Positions 49,435 through 59,509 of a DNA stretch of 64,000 bases are shown here, piece after piece. Made by a program: the position numbers and the translations under genes. The notes beneath the pieces are model-generated. The model had not been told where the DNA came from, made no database searches, and worked only from the letters and a program-made list of their open reading frames with translations. The stretch lies in assembly GCA_947646735.1 (NCBI GenBank), contig CANTFK010000072.1:1-64000 (forward strand), written 5' to 3'. This DNA comes from Peronospora farinosa. Its lineage: Eukaryota > Oomycota > Peronosporomycetes > Peronosporales > Peronosporaceae. Every line of letters begins with the position of its first letter. Position 1 is the first letter of the stretch.

Positions 49435-49761
49435 ATGCCGGCCGAAGAACCGAAACTCAAGACGACGCCGCTGGATCCGCGGTTCCCCAACACAAATCAG
49501 GCGCAACACTGTTGGACACGCTATAACGAGTACGTGTTGTGTCTCAAGAGCAATGACGGGGATGAAGACGCATGTCACAAGTACATGCAATACGCCGCGT
49601 CGGTTTGCCCCAGTTCCTGGGTATGTTGTTTGTATAACCTTTCAAAGTTAATATGTTTTTTGTTAAGTAACTTTTGTTTATGAACCAATCAGATGGACCG
49701 CTGGAACGAACAGCGTGAGGAGGGGACGTTCCAGGGCGTGCAGTATACCAAGGAAGAGTAA
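49435..49761 (+). CDS. COX6B: Cytochrome c oxidase subunit VIb
   Basis: Two exons (49435-49620 and 49693-49761) joined over a 72-bp intron (GTATGT...AATCAG) give 84 aa. It carries the paired cysteine pattern of the family: C-x9-C (CWTRYNEYVLC) and C-x10-C (CHKYMQYAASVC), the CHCH helical hairpin oxidised in the mitochondrial intermembrane space. It has the family's start (DPRFPNTNQAQHCW) and the end DRWNEQREEGTFQG. It docks on the intermembrane-space side of complex IV. Length and all four cysteines are normal. Confidence 0.95.
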
Positions 49762-50377
49762 AATCAAACGGTTATCATCCATTGATGGATATTCCGAGAC
49801 TCTTGTCTCTCTTTCGGCCTTCACACAAACGAAATAAAGAAGTTTTTTTCTCTCCTAATTGCATTCGCACTATTCGAGTAAAAGTATGAGTTTTTAATTG
49901 AAGATACCAAGTGTCCAAGTGTCCAAGCCAGTGTCGGTTGTCTACTGAATCTCGTACTGTGTGCGGCGTAAATGGGGGATTATGACCGACTCGACTTGGA
50001 TCGGATCTTGAAATTTAACACGGCTTTTGTACGTCACTGCAGGTACATTATACAAGAGATAACCTTGAACACTCTTGACGATCCTGCTAGTAGTATCACC
50101 TGGTGAATGTGCTGACCAAGACCTTGAGTTTTGACGTGTGGCATTGTCTTGCTGGGGTTCTTGGCGATGAAAACGCTGGCAACTCGAGATCGGCTCTGAG
50201 AATATATACAAGGTAAAGAAAAACTACTTACATATATGGGGAGACTGGCTTTACTTCTTAGCCAGTCTAGATCGACATCCCTTGAGCCATGTACACTTGT
50301 TCTTGTCTTGGTACGAAATTAGTCGGCTTCTTATTGATTTGCATGGCATCTCTTCGAAGTGACCCGCCCGAGGTCAC
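49762..50377. other. Intergenic region with a doubtful minus-strand frame
   Basis: A frame at 50,211-49,942 preceded by an acceptor-like TATTCTCAG ends in a protein-like segment (GYLLYNVPAVTYKSRVKFQD). It might be the last exon of a short gene, but no upstream exon could be joined. Otherwise the region holds the 3' ends of COX6B and the HSF gene. Confidence 0.3.
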
Positions 50378-52540
50378 TTAGAAACGCTGAACGGGGTTGT
50401 GACGCATGCCTCTCATCGGGGACAATTGTAGCTGCTGTTGAGTCTGCATGAAAGTATAAGACCCCGTTGACTCAACACTACTAGGATCATTTTCTGGATG
50501 TCCGTTCCACGATTCCGACAAAAGCATCGTAGAACTCTGCGGGGGCAGATTATCGTCCACACCTGCGCTTTCAAGTAGAACATCAATGTAGTCACGGGGT
50601 TGCTGAGTTGGCTGCTGCTGGTTGTCTCGTTCTTGCTGACCATTTTGCTGCTGCTGTTGGTATGATGCCACTTGTCCTTGATGAGATTGGTATTGCTGGG
50701 GATAGAACGTAAGAGGACGTTGCTGGAGTTTCCTGTCGCCTCCCGACGCTGTATGAGAAAAGCCCATTGACCCGATAATGTTATCCTGGAATGATGGATT
50801 GGTGCTGTGTGGTGCATTCGAGCCTCCAAACTTTAGAGGCATCATCATCGAGTGATTTTGCGGCTGAAGTTGGTACGACGTGTTTCCAGCTGATGACGAA
50901 TTCGCATTGACGGATGTCTGCCATCCGCTGGAGGATTCAGACTTGATGGACGTTGGCCACCCGTTGCTGGACTGGGGCTTCACGCCGTACCCGTATCCCC
51001 CACTGCCAAAATGTTGCTGTCGGTTGACCTGCTGCCGTAGTTGTCGCTGCTGCTGAAGCTCGTATGCATCATTAGCTGAGTTCGCTGAGACGGGGAGGAC
51101 CACCGATGCGTCATTTTTGACATTTGAGGCAAAAAGTGGTTGCTGGGAAGCCGATGTAGATGAAGACGCCATAAAATCTTCAATTTGGCTAATCGAAACG
51201 CCCTTGTTGTCTGAAGAACCACCGATATTATTGTTGCCATTCAAGAGCTGGTCGCTTTTGCGTCGACCTAGAATATTGGCACCAAGGGATCGATAACCAC
51301 CACTTCCAACCCCTCTCGTCGCGTTGACGTTCATGCTCGTACCAAAAGCATCACCAAATCCGGGAGGCAAAACGTGAGGAAGACTCTGGCGCTTCCCGTG
51401 TGCAGGTGGATAAGAATAGCCTTCCGATGACTCCTTGGTTTCTGCAATTTTTCTCATATGCGTAAATGGTTGGTGCATTGACGCCGAGTTGGCTGCAGAA
51501 CTGACTCGAGCTTCCATTTCGAGCTCAAATTCCTGTTCAGCAGGTGTTCCTGCACGCTTGCGTCCTGGTTCAAATGAATCTGCGGAAGCTGCAGCTGCAG
51601 CTGCAGCAGCTGCAGCAGCAGCAGCCGCGGCTGCCAAGCCAAATGCTTCCGATCCAGGAAGCATTCCCGTCGAATGACGTCGTCCAGCTGCTGCCGAATT
51701 CAAAAATGTCACTGTTGCACCTGAAAGAATATTGGATTTCTGTCTTTTCAAAGCTTGTTGGGTCGAAAGTTGACCTGCTAGATCCTGAGCTTCACAATGA
51801 AGTTCACTTGATGCTCGAGCTTTTTCTGGAGCGTGAGGGTGGTTCATAATCTCAATGGAATTGGACGTAATGGTGGCTGCCATTGCAGCTGACAGAACTG
51901 TTGCATTGGCTCGTTCTTTTCGTTTAATCAGCTTCATCCTGTCCTTATCAGCTCGAACAAAAAACGGGTGACTAAACGTACAAACATTCGTCTGTGTCTT
52001 GGTCCATTTCTTGAATCCAAAATAATTCAATTGTCGCTGGAAACTCGACACTTTATTGTGCTTGAAATATTTGGGTAAAATCTGACACGCCAATTCCTCG
52101 GGTTGGATAATTTGAAACGCGGTACCTTCGTGCGACCACGTAATAATAGCGGGATTTTCCATTTCTAAAATTTGAAATAGAAATCGTAGAAATTTGGGAA
52201 CACCAACATTCCGACGTTTGATTACATGCACGGGAAAGTTCTTGGTTTCTTCTGGACAATTCCATTCGTCGTCATATGGTGCGACACGTGACGCTTGGCG
52301 TGTCGTCATCTTGTCGTGTGAATGTGCCGTCTCGAAATGATTGTCACTTTCCATTTTTCCAGTCACTAAAGGAACTGTTCCGAATGTGTCACAAGTTGCA
52401 AGTTGTTCTTGTGTTCGTTGAGAATTTGCAGTGGAAGAAGAAGGAAACAGAGTGTTTTGAGAGATAAATGAATTGATTGGAAACGAGCTATTTAATGGAT
52501 GTACGAGCTTTTCTTCCTCGCGGTCTCTTGTACTGAGCAT
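50378..52540 (-). CDS. Heat-shock-factor-type transcription factor
   Basis: An intronless 720-aa protein starting at the ATG at 52,540. Residues about 113-208 form a complete HSF DNA-binding domain: VPKFLRFLFQIL, ITWSHEGTAFQI and the recognition-helix region KHNKVSSFQRQLNYFGFKKW, ending at FVRADKDRMKLIKRKE. A poly-Ala run (about 300-317, encoded by mixed GCN codons) and a Gln/Asn/Ser-rich C-terminal half follow. I see no clear HR-A/B heptad array directly after the domain, so trimerisation is uncertain. Oomycetes carry many such HSF-like genes. It is divergent from the CDT2-like gene. Confidence 0.9.
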   Translation of the reverse strand: MLSTRDREEEKLVHPLNSSFPINSFISQNTLFPSSSTANSQRTQEQLATCDTFGTVPLVTGKMESDNHFETAHSHDKMTTRQASRVAPYDDEWNCPEETKNFPVHVIKRRNVGVPKFLRFLFQILEMENPAIITWSHEGTAFQIIQPEELACQILPKYFKHNKVSSFQRQLNYFGFKKWTKTQTNVCTFSHPFFVRADKDRMKLIKRKERANATVLSAAMAATITSNSIEIMNHPHAPEKARASSELHCEAQDLAGQLSTQQALKRQKSNILSGATVTFLNSAAAGRRHSTGMLPGSEAFGLAAAAAAAAAAAAAAAASADSFEPGRKRAGTPAEQEFELEMEARVSSAANSASMHQPFTHMRKIAETKESSEGYSYPPAHGKRQSLPHVLPPGFGDAFGTSMNVNATRGVGSGGYRSLGANILGRRKSDQLLNGNNNIGGSSDNKGVSISQIEDFMASSSTSASQQPLFASNVKNDASVVLPVSANSANDAYELQQQRQLRQQVNRQQHFGSGGYGYGVKPQSSNGWPTSIKSESSSGWQTSVNANSSSAGNTSYQLQPQNHSMMMPLKFGGSNAPHSTNPSFQDNIIGSMGFSHTASGGDRKLQQRPLTFYPQQYQSHQGQVASYQQQQQNGQQERDNQQQPTQQPRDYIDVLLESAGVDDNLPPQSSTMLLSESWNGHPENDPSSVESTGSYTFMQTQQQLQLSPMRGMRHNPVQRF

Positions 52541-53150
52541 TCTGCGTTATGCATCCTTTCATGACCTTCGAAGAAAAAAAAACTTCCATGTTTGGGAGAG
52601 TGGATTTGAAGCCAAGGAGGGACATTTTCAACCAATCGTTGCATCGAAGATACATGTTTTTGCATAAAGTAAAGATTGAATGCTGATGGCGTAGGGTGAC
52701 TTAAACGACAACTGTATTAAGTTCGAGGCTGACAACACGGGATAGGATAATATAGTACTGCTAAACTACTCTCGACGTATGAATAAGAAAAAGTGATATT
52801 GTAAGGTTTTGACTTGGAGTATATATCGCAGACTAAATTACGTTCGATGAATGTTATATTATATTACTTTCTTCTGTCGATATCCTGACTACTATTTATT
52901 GTATGACGACTAATATATTAAACTGACGTACTATTTTGTGAGTTACTGGTCAGAGAGAGGATGTATAGTACCTCATACAACTGAACACGAAGTAAGAAAG
53001 TATCTTGCCAGTAAGACAGTTTATGATTGGTCAAAAATAAGGGTCTAAAGAAACAACTTCAACTTGCGGTGTCGTTACATCATATAAAGCACTTGGTGCC
53101 CAGCTTTTTATCTTACTTTCATTATACGGTATACAACAATCAAGTCAACT
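52541..53150. other. Divergent promoter region (HSF / CDT2-like)
   Basis: About 635 bp lie between the two start codons. The sequence is AT-rich with no coding frame of note. An initiator-like TTTCATTATA at 53,117-53,126 serves the plus-strand gene. Confidence 0.55.
53117..53126 (+). promoter_or_regulatory. Initiator-like motif of the CDT2-like gene
   Basis: TTTCATTATA lies 50-59 nt upstream of the ATG at 53,176. It is identical to the motif before COX6B. Confidence 0.45.
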
Positions 53151-53175
53151 CGTGACTGGCATCGGACCTTCCATC

Positions 53176-55053
53176 ATGACAAACCTGACGCAGCAGCTTG
53201 CAAGGCTTCAGCTTGGTGCCTCTGGATCACGTTACTGGCCCTCGCAACGTCTCCACGAAGCATCGTCCATCTACATTAATACTTCTTCTATCTATCTGCA
53301 ATGTAGCTCTGTCCATCTCTCTCTGCTCGCGTCGCTACAGTGTCCAGCGCAAAGTGTCCTGTCACTCCGAGACGAGCCTGAGACTCACTTTATTGGCCAA
53401 AGTACAGGCTCCATGCGCTCCGGACCAGTGTTTCAAGTATCTTATGCTTATAATAAGACATTATTGGTGGCTGTGGATGAAGAAGGAGCGGTGGGAATCG
53501 TCGAAACAGCCAGAAAACGCTGGAAAAGCCGCTGGACAGCACATCAGAACGCTATTTTTGACGTTCTATGGACACAAGACGACACACAAGTACTTACAGC
53601 AGCTGGAGACTTGCAGATCAAGATATGGGACGTTGAGAGAGCCGGAACGAGCTCATTGACAGCGTCAAAACCTGTTTCGACGCTGAGAGGACATGACTTA
53701 AGTGTAAAATGTGTCCGTCAAGCTCCAGATAATGCTCATTTCTTTGCTTCAGGTGGAAGAGATGGAAGGGTATTGCTATGGGATACTCGTGCTACTGAGA
53801 AACCTGTGCTTTCAATGGAAAATGTGCATGCAGAGCCGACTTTGTCGAGAAACTTGTCGTCAAATGCAAGTTTCACGTCGGCTAGCCAGAAAAAAAGACG
53901 ACGACGGGTAGCAATGATTTCATCTTCACCACGTAGTGTTACGTGTGTGGAATTCGGGACGACAGGGAACGAGATCATAACGGCAGGTGCTGTTGATGCA
54001 GTAGTACAGTTTTGGGACGTGAGACGACTTGGATCGAGTTCTACTGCCAACTTTGGGAAAAATAAGGCAGCAATTAAATCTCCCGTGCCAGTTTACGAGA
54101 TATCCTGCTCTAGTCATGAAGGTGCTCGTCGTGGTATTTCTTCGCTGATGTTTGGTCCGAGGGGTACTGGAGGTGCATCTCATCTGCTTGTGAATGTGCT
54201 GAACGATTCCATTGCTGTGATTGATACTGGTCAAAAGCAGCATGATCCTGGCCATCACGGCGCTAGAATTAATCTTCGATGCTCTGGGCACCAGACAAGT
54301 TCCTTTTACTGCAAAGCTACTTTTAGTCCGAATGGAGACTTCATTGCTGGTGCGTCAGCGGATGGTATCGTGTACATCTGGGACTCACGCTTAAATACTT
54401 CATACGATGAAGTCAATTCTTCTGCCTGGTCGAGTCCTGGTGTTTTACAGCGTGCACCATATCTTGCGCTAAAGGGTCACACGAATGAGGTTAATGGAGT
54501 TGCCTGGAGCTCCCGAGACTTTTCTCAACTTGCATCATGTTCGGATGATGGCACCGTACGGTGCTGGCAGGTTGGCAGCGAAAAGGATGAACTACAGAGT
54601 AGTCAAGAGGAAGAGCGTAGTAACGAAGCTGCATGTTTCAAATTACTATTCGCGTCCGGAGACAAGTCTTGTGAAAAGAGTGGTGTAGCAGAATGGGCAA
54701 ACTGGAGCACCTTTGTTCAGCAACCTGACGGTCATGCATACCGCGTACGAGGATACAAGCGAGCAGCAGTCTCTCGGTCAAGCCGTTCTTTATCTCCAAG
54801 CTGCTGCCTGAGAGTACAACTAGATACGCAACGAGCGTCACCTCAAAGTACGCGACACAATACTGAACCTCGGTTGCACCCCGTCCACGAGATTCCTACC
54901 GCACAGCAGCTGCCACAGCAATCACACGAATCACAGGAAACCCAAGAGGCCCAATCACAACAAAAGCGTCGCATAAAGCTACGACGAAAAGCAAAATCAT
55001 TGACTTTACCCAAGCGAGCCCAGAGAACCCTGCTTGAGCTGTGGAAGCAATAA
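53176..55053 (+). CDS. DTL: CDT2/DTL-like WD40 substrate receptor
   Basis: An intronless 625-aa protein. The ATG at 53,176 is used because the frame upstream of it begins with GTG. Six or seven WD40 units are visible: AHQNAIFDVLWTQDD...IKIWDV, GHDLSVKCV...GGRDGRVLLWDTR, a unit with a basic insert and SAGAVDAVVQFWDVRRLG-like text, GHQTSSFYCKATFSPNGDFI...YIWDSR, and GHTNEVNGVAWSSRDFSQLA...CSDDGTVRCW. The order, the AAGDxxIKIWDV block and the SSxxDLxxLASCSDD-type block match DTL/CDT2, the receptor that brings PCNA-bound CDT1, p21-type and Set8-type proteins to the CUL4-DDB1 ubiquitin ligase. WDTR and WDSR are DDB1-binding WDxR motifs. The C-terminal 120 residues are basic and low in order. Confidence 0.85.
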   Translation: MTNLTQQLARLQLGASGSRYWPSQRLHEASSIYINTSSIYLQCSSVHLSLLASLQCPAQSVLSLRDEPETHFIGQSTGSMRSGPVFQVSYAYNKTLLVAVDEEGAVGIVETARKRWKSRWTAHQNAIFDVLWTQDDTQVLTAAGDLQIKIWDVERAGTSSLTASKPVSTLRGHDLSVKCVRQAPDNAHFFASGGRDGRVLLWDTRATEKPVLSMENVHAEPTLSRNLSSNASFTSASQKKRRRRVAMISSSPRSVTCVEFGTTGNEIITAGAVDAVVQFWDVRRLGSSSTANFGKNKAAIKSPVPVYEISCSSHEGARRGISSLMFGPRGTGGASHLLVNVLNDSIAVIDTGQKQHDPGHHGARINLRCSGHQTSSFYCKATFSPNGDFIAGASADGIVYIWDSRLNTSYDEVNSSAWSSPGVLQRAPYLALKGHTNEVNGVAWSSRDFSQLASCSDDGTVRCWQVGSEKDELQSSQEEERSNEAACFKLLFASGDKSCEKSGVAEWANWSTFVQQPDGHAYRVRGYKRAAVSRSSRSLSPSCCLRVQLDTQRASPQSTRHNTEPRLHPVHEIPTAQQLPQQSHESQETQEAQSQQKRRIKLRRKAKSLTLPKRAQRTLLELWKQ

Positions 55054-55215
55054 CAACAGAACCGTTTAAAGTATGCAACAAAGTAGCACATGCTACACAA
55101 TAGAATAAGTAGAGCTCGACCATCAATGATCGTACAACAGCGGTGCTGGTGGCAGCACCTCAATTTCAGAATCCCATTAGCAATGTTCTCCGTGTTATTG
55201 GATAGCTGCAGGTCA

Positions 55216-56715
55216 TTACAAAACATCCTCTTCGAATGCCTTCCCAAAAATGTCAAGTAGCTTGTCAATGTCCTCCTCGTCCACGACAAGTGGCGGACAC
55301 AAACGGATTGTGCTACAATAAAAAGATGCAAACCGGGTCATAATCGTAAGACGCCTTATCATACACCACCGATAACAACACGATGCATAGTCAACTTACT
55401 TTTCACCGGCCGAAATGATGAGCACCTGCTTCGATAGTGCGTACTCGATGAGCGGGCCGACGGGCTTGGCGCATTCAAGGGCAACGAACAGACCACCCTT
55501 GCCGATCGGCTTGCGGACATCCACTACCTTGTCAGGGAACTTTTGCTGTAGCTTCTCTAGACCGTTAGCCAGGTAGTTGCCACGCTTCTGCACATTGGCG
55601 AGAAAGTTTTCATCCATGATCTTGTTTAGTACCGTATTGGCCACAGCACATACTAGCGGATTACCACCAAAAGTCGTGCCGTGCTGACCGGGGCTAATAG
55701 TCGATGCCACCTTGTTCGACATGAGCACAGCACCAATTGGCAGTCCACCAGCAAGCGGTTTTGCCAGCGTCATGATATCAGGTATCACGTCGTACAGCTC
55801 GTGAGCAAATAGCTTACCCGTACGGCCAAGACCACACTGCACCTCGTCCATAATAAGCATCGTGTCGTGCTTGTCACACAAAGCACGCAGCTCCTGCATA
55901 AAATCCGGATCAGCAGGATGGACACCACCTTCACCCTGAACAGGCTCGATAAAAACACCTGCAGTCTTCTCCGAAATGAGTTTCTTGACACTTTCAATGT
56001 CATTGAATTCCGCATAATGAATACCCGGTACAAGTGGCATAAAAGCTTCTCGAATCTTGGGTTTATGCGTCAAAGTCAAAGCTGCAGCTGTGCGACCATG
56101 AAATCCATGTTTAAACGAGATAAACTCAATCTTTTGTCCTGCCAATGACCTAAAATTACCATATAAAATATCATCATCGTCAGTTTTTACGTTTAAATGT
56201 TTTAACTCCCTTTCAAACATCACGAATAGGTTTTATTTCGTCACGTACGTCCCTTGCGTCACGTGATTGGCGTAAAGTCGTGCAAATTTATACGCCCCTT
56301 CATTGGCTTCCGTGCCCGAATTAGCAAAAAAGACTTTATCAAAGCACGAATTATCCACTAATGTCTTGGCTAATTCCAGGGGCGCTTTCGAGTGAAATAA
56401 ATTGCTCACATGTGTCACTTTCTTGCCATTTTCTACAAGACTCTGATACCAATCGTCATCGCCATGACCAAGACCAGAGACAGCAATACCTGCATAAAAA
56501 TCTAAAAATTCACGACCTTGTTCGTCGTATAATTTACTGCCTTTACCATGACTAAATACGAGCCCTGCTTCGCCACGAACGCCGTTTCCATTGTATGTTT
56601 TAGCCAAATACTTTTGTTCATACGTGTCTGCATGAAATGGTGTGGCTTTAGAGAAGGCACGAGAAGCATTGGCCATACGTTGGAGCTGCTTAGTATAACG
56701 AACCGAGGCTAACAT
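55216..56715 (-). CDS. Acetylornithine aminotransferase
   Basis: Three exons (56715-56249, 56149-55400, 55312-55216) join in phase over introns of 99 bp (GTACGT...TTTTAG) and 87 bp (GTAAGT...TTGTAG) to give about 437 aa. It converts N-acetylglutamate semialdehyde and glutamate to N-acetylornithine and 2-oxoglutarate in arginine synthesis. Class III PLP-aminotransferase marks: NSGTEANEGAYKFAR, KHGFHGRT, MDEVQCGLGRTGKLFAHE (PLP-binding Asp), and the Lys of TLAKPLAGGLPIGA. A basic N-terminus rich in Ala and Arg suggests mitochondrial import. Ornithine aminotransferase is the main alternative. The family resemblance and length favour ArgD. Confidence 0.85.
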
Positions 56716-57062
56716 TTTAACTGCTAAGGACTGGTCTTTTCCGGTTATAAGAGAGTTTGGTAGCGAATTCCGGATACGAGGGAAAAATCATGTGGTTCTC
56801 CTTGCACGTCCCATCATGATGCTGACGTAATCATACTGTCAGCTATATGTGTAGCCATTTTCATGACAAGCTCATAATTATGTACTGGAAAAGTAAACGT
56901 ACTAAAAACCAAGTGATAAAGTTGCTGGATGCCATGCCAACAACCGCAACACAACAGCAACACACAGCAACACTTACAACAACAGCAACAGTAACAATAC
57001 CATCAAGCTTATCATAGTACTTATTGACCGATATAAGCCTTTACTGTTGCTTCTCCTCTCCA
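56716..57062. other. Intergenic region
   Basis: It includes a CAACA/ACAGCAACA-rich low-complexity run at 56,938-56,997. No gene is visible. Confidence 0.6.
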
Positions 57063-57663
57063 TTAACGAACATATCCTTCCAGCGTTGATCGAGCGCGGA
57101 ATGAGCATGACCCCGACTGATAAGCTTCAGCATGACTCGCCATTTGTGCAATTGTACAAGGTCCACACACAAACGCACTTGTAACATCAAGCAATGCGTT
57201 TCCCGGAATGTCAAACAATGTGCGCATTTTAGTTCGCAGTCGGGCGACTGCTAATGCTGCGACAATTGCAGCCACGACACAAATAAAGTTGATGACGGTA
57301 TTGTTTGCCGAAATAGCCAATAGGACCAGGAAATAGAGCGCAGCATAAAGTTGAAGCACTATTTTATAGCGCATTAACCCCAATCGAGCCATGATCTGAG
57401 CCACAGAGACTCCAGGACAGAGAAAGGCCATGAAACCTACCAAAACGAATAAAGCGTGAATATAAATGACAGACATCTAAATTGAATGGGACAAAAAAAA
57501 GGTTCAGACCATTGGGAATGCAGTCGCCATAAAACTCCAAGAATCCACTGGACCAACGACCCAATTTCAAGCCATTGACGTCGACGTCAGCTGTGGTACC
57601 TGCGTCGATTTCTAGCTTGTAAGCAGAGGCAAACTCGTCCTTGGACGTTGACAGCTCAAACAT
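57063..57663 (-). CDS. PLAC8 family protein
   Basis: Two exons (57663-57510 and 57436-57063) joined over a 73-bp intron give about 175 aa. The donor GTCTGA is not a strong consensus, but the join restores the family block DCIPNGFMAFLCPGVSVAQI. The N-terminal part has the W-x-SG...DC start of PLAC8 (DUF614). Two hydrophobic helices follow (LQLYAALYFLVLLAIS and VINFICVVAAIVAALAVARL), then the C-terminal CGPCTIAQMASHAEAY motif. PLAC8 proteins are small membrane proteins linked in other eukaryotes to metal export or organ-size control. Function here is unknown. It could instead be read as two separate frames, but the motif spans the join. Confidence 0.8.
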
Positions 57664-57759
57664 GTTGAAAAAAAGTTCTTCTTCTGAAAAGGAGTTTCGA
57701 TTTATGATGTTAAAATTTGTATGGACTACACGATAAAAGACCAATAACAGAGACCAATT

Positions 57760-57910
57760 TGATTAAGTATACACACGTATACCCCCATTTAGTAGTAAGA
57801 TGACCACCCCCTTTGTGTAATAAGACAAAGGGTTCCAACAGACGGTCTGGATAGTAGACCTCATCACGACCTTATAGAAAATACATGCGGTTCCTACTGG
57901 AAACCGCCTC
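57760..57910. repeat. Cluster of four short inverted repeats, possible LTR/MITE remnant
   Basis: Four perfect or near-perfect hairpins follow one another: GTATAC-acac-GTATAC (57767-57782), CCCTTTGT-8nt-ACAAAGGG (57809-57832), GGTCT-7nt-AGACC (57844-57860) and GCGGTTCC...GGAAACCGC (57887-57907). The minus strand at 57,840 reads TGTTGGAACCCTTTG, reminiscent of a Copia LTR start, but no second end or internal coding region is seen. The flanking 57,664-58,137 has no gene. Confidence 0.6.
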
Positions 57911-58137
57911 TTACACTCTCGATCGTCATGACCATACAAACTTCTTAAAAAGCAAGTGCATTGTTTAAAATAAATAACGCGCTGCAAATTATAATCTCCC
58001 TTCTTCTCTTACTAATGCAGGACTACAGACGATTCGAGTAGAAGCTGCAGCGCGATCTGCGCAAGTTTCGGGCCGCGTGATGCAGCCGACCCTCATTGTA
58101 ATAACTTTTCTATTAGCCTGGAAACTCAATTAATCGT

Positions 58138-58432
58138 CTAGTCTTCCTCTTCTTCGTCGTCTTCCGAGATGGCATTAAGTCCAGTAGGTGAAGAGCATGA
58201 CGGAGAACTTGCAATCTCGGCTGCTACACCAGTAAACGAGCGTCGCATGTACGATATTTCCTGTAATAAAGAGAAAGAATCGTTAGTCCATAAACTGTTT
58301 GTTACCATGCACTAGTTGTACCATGTATCGTACCTCCAGAATAAGCTGCGCCATCTCATCGTCAGCGTCGAGGGATAAAAAGGAGCTGAGTTGTAGCTGG
58401 GCGTTGTTCGAATTCGTACGGAAAGTGTCCAT
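58138..58432 (-). CDS. Small acidic-tailed protein (73 aa)
   Basis: Two exons (58432-58334 and 58260-58138) join in phase over a 73-bp intron (GTACGA...TTACAG) to a 73-aa protein: MDTFRTNSNNAQLQLSSFLS..., a helix (DDEMAQLILEEISYMRRSF) and an acidic end (ISEDDEEEED). The consensus splice sites and open frame on both sides support a real gene. No family is recognised. The helix across the join could be an interaction motif. Confidence 0.6.
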
Positions 58433-59509
58433 GGCAATTGGCAAGATTTTGCACGAAAAAAATAGGCACGTTACTAACTGGTGGCAAAATGGGAAATGCT
58501 AGAGTCTTTAGAAATGGATACAAGCCTTTGAATTGTATGACTCGTTGTAAGGACATTCGAAAAATGCACGACTAAATACGATTTGAGACATGTCTCTTTT
58601 TTTTAAATAGCCAATCAATGACTGTAAATTTGATTTTTGACCACTCATCGGGCGTCCACGTCACAAATTCGGCGGCGCTGCTTGGGGGAACGTCATTTAT
58701 AAAGGCTATAGAAGAAGGAGCGACGTCATTCGGATGGTGACGTCGCCCGCACTTGAAGATCGCATTATCGGAAGTACGAGTCATTCGGCTGCATAGGGTC
58801 TTTTTTGGTCAGATTCATTAGTTTATACAGCTCCACAATGTCTTGTGTTTGGCTCGTTTCTGGATGCTTCCCGGCCGGCAAAATGCAGCTGGAGACGATC
58901 CGCAATGTGACACTTGAAGTTGAGAATTATTTTAGTATTGTATGGGGCTAATGAAGTCCTTATCAATGGGCTCTAGAGCATAAACATTGAGCAAAAATGT
59001 CGTGCAAAAAGCTACCGTCTCATTGTATAGCGAAGGGACTATTGAAACAGCCACCTGTTCAAGCGGTTGCACGTGTTGTTGATTGCTATGCTATGCTGTA
59101 TGTAATGGGTCCAGACGGATTCTGTGTACTACTAAACAATGGTGATAGCAGGCTTTTGGACTGTGTCTGAATGTAGCTGTGCCAAAAGCTACGAAAGGAT
59201 TCGGGTAAGTGCTTGGGGTAAACACGGTTTTATCGTCCTGTTCATTAATAAAGTATAGGTAGGTGCTCTTCATCTCGGCTGCTGAGATTTGCCAGATTAT
59301 ACGTGAATGGGTACATATATGGTGACGTCAACACGAAGTGGCTCAGGAATATACACTACACCCGATTGTCACAACTTGAATGTCATAAACAAATCGATAT
59401 AAAAAACAAGGTATTGGACAAGATGGTAGTTCCATTGATCAGTGCCAATAGCTACTGAATAAATGACCATCAACCATTACATGCATTTGTCTGCAGATCC
59501 GTTGCTTGC
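58433..59509. other. Intergenic region with doubtful frames
   Basis: A minus-strand frame at 58,784-58,572 (ATG, 70 aa) has no family motif. Three ACGTC-containing, CRE-like words (GACGTCATT at 58,713, GTGACGTCG at 58,736 and GTGACGTCA at 59,321) are present. No convincing gene. Confidence 0.4.

Noticed and set aside
55312..56715. Reading the aminotransferase as two genes or a pseudogene because of the in-frame TAA at 56,233
   Set aside because: A 99-bp intron with GTACGT/TTTTAG borders removes the stop and restores the conserved text, and the last exon completes the C-terminus.
58844..59290. Possible plus-strand gene with a GTAAGT donor near 59,203
   Set aside because: Short frames can be joined in several ways but none gives a sustained protein or a family motif. 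Left as intergenic.
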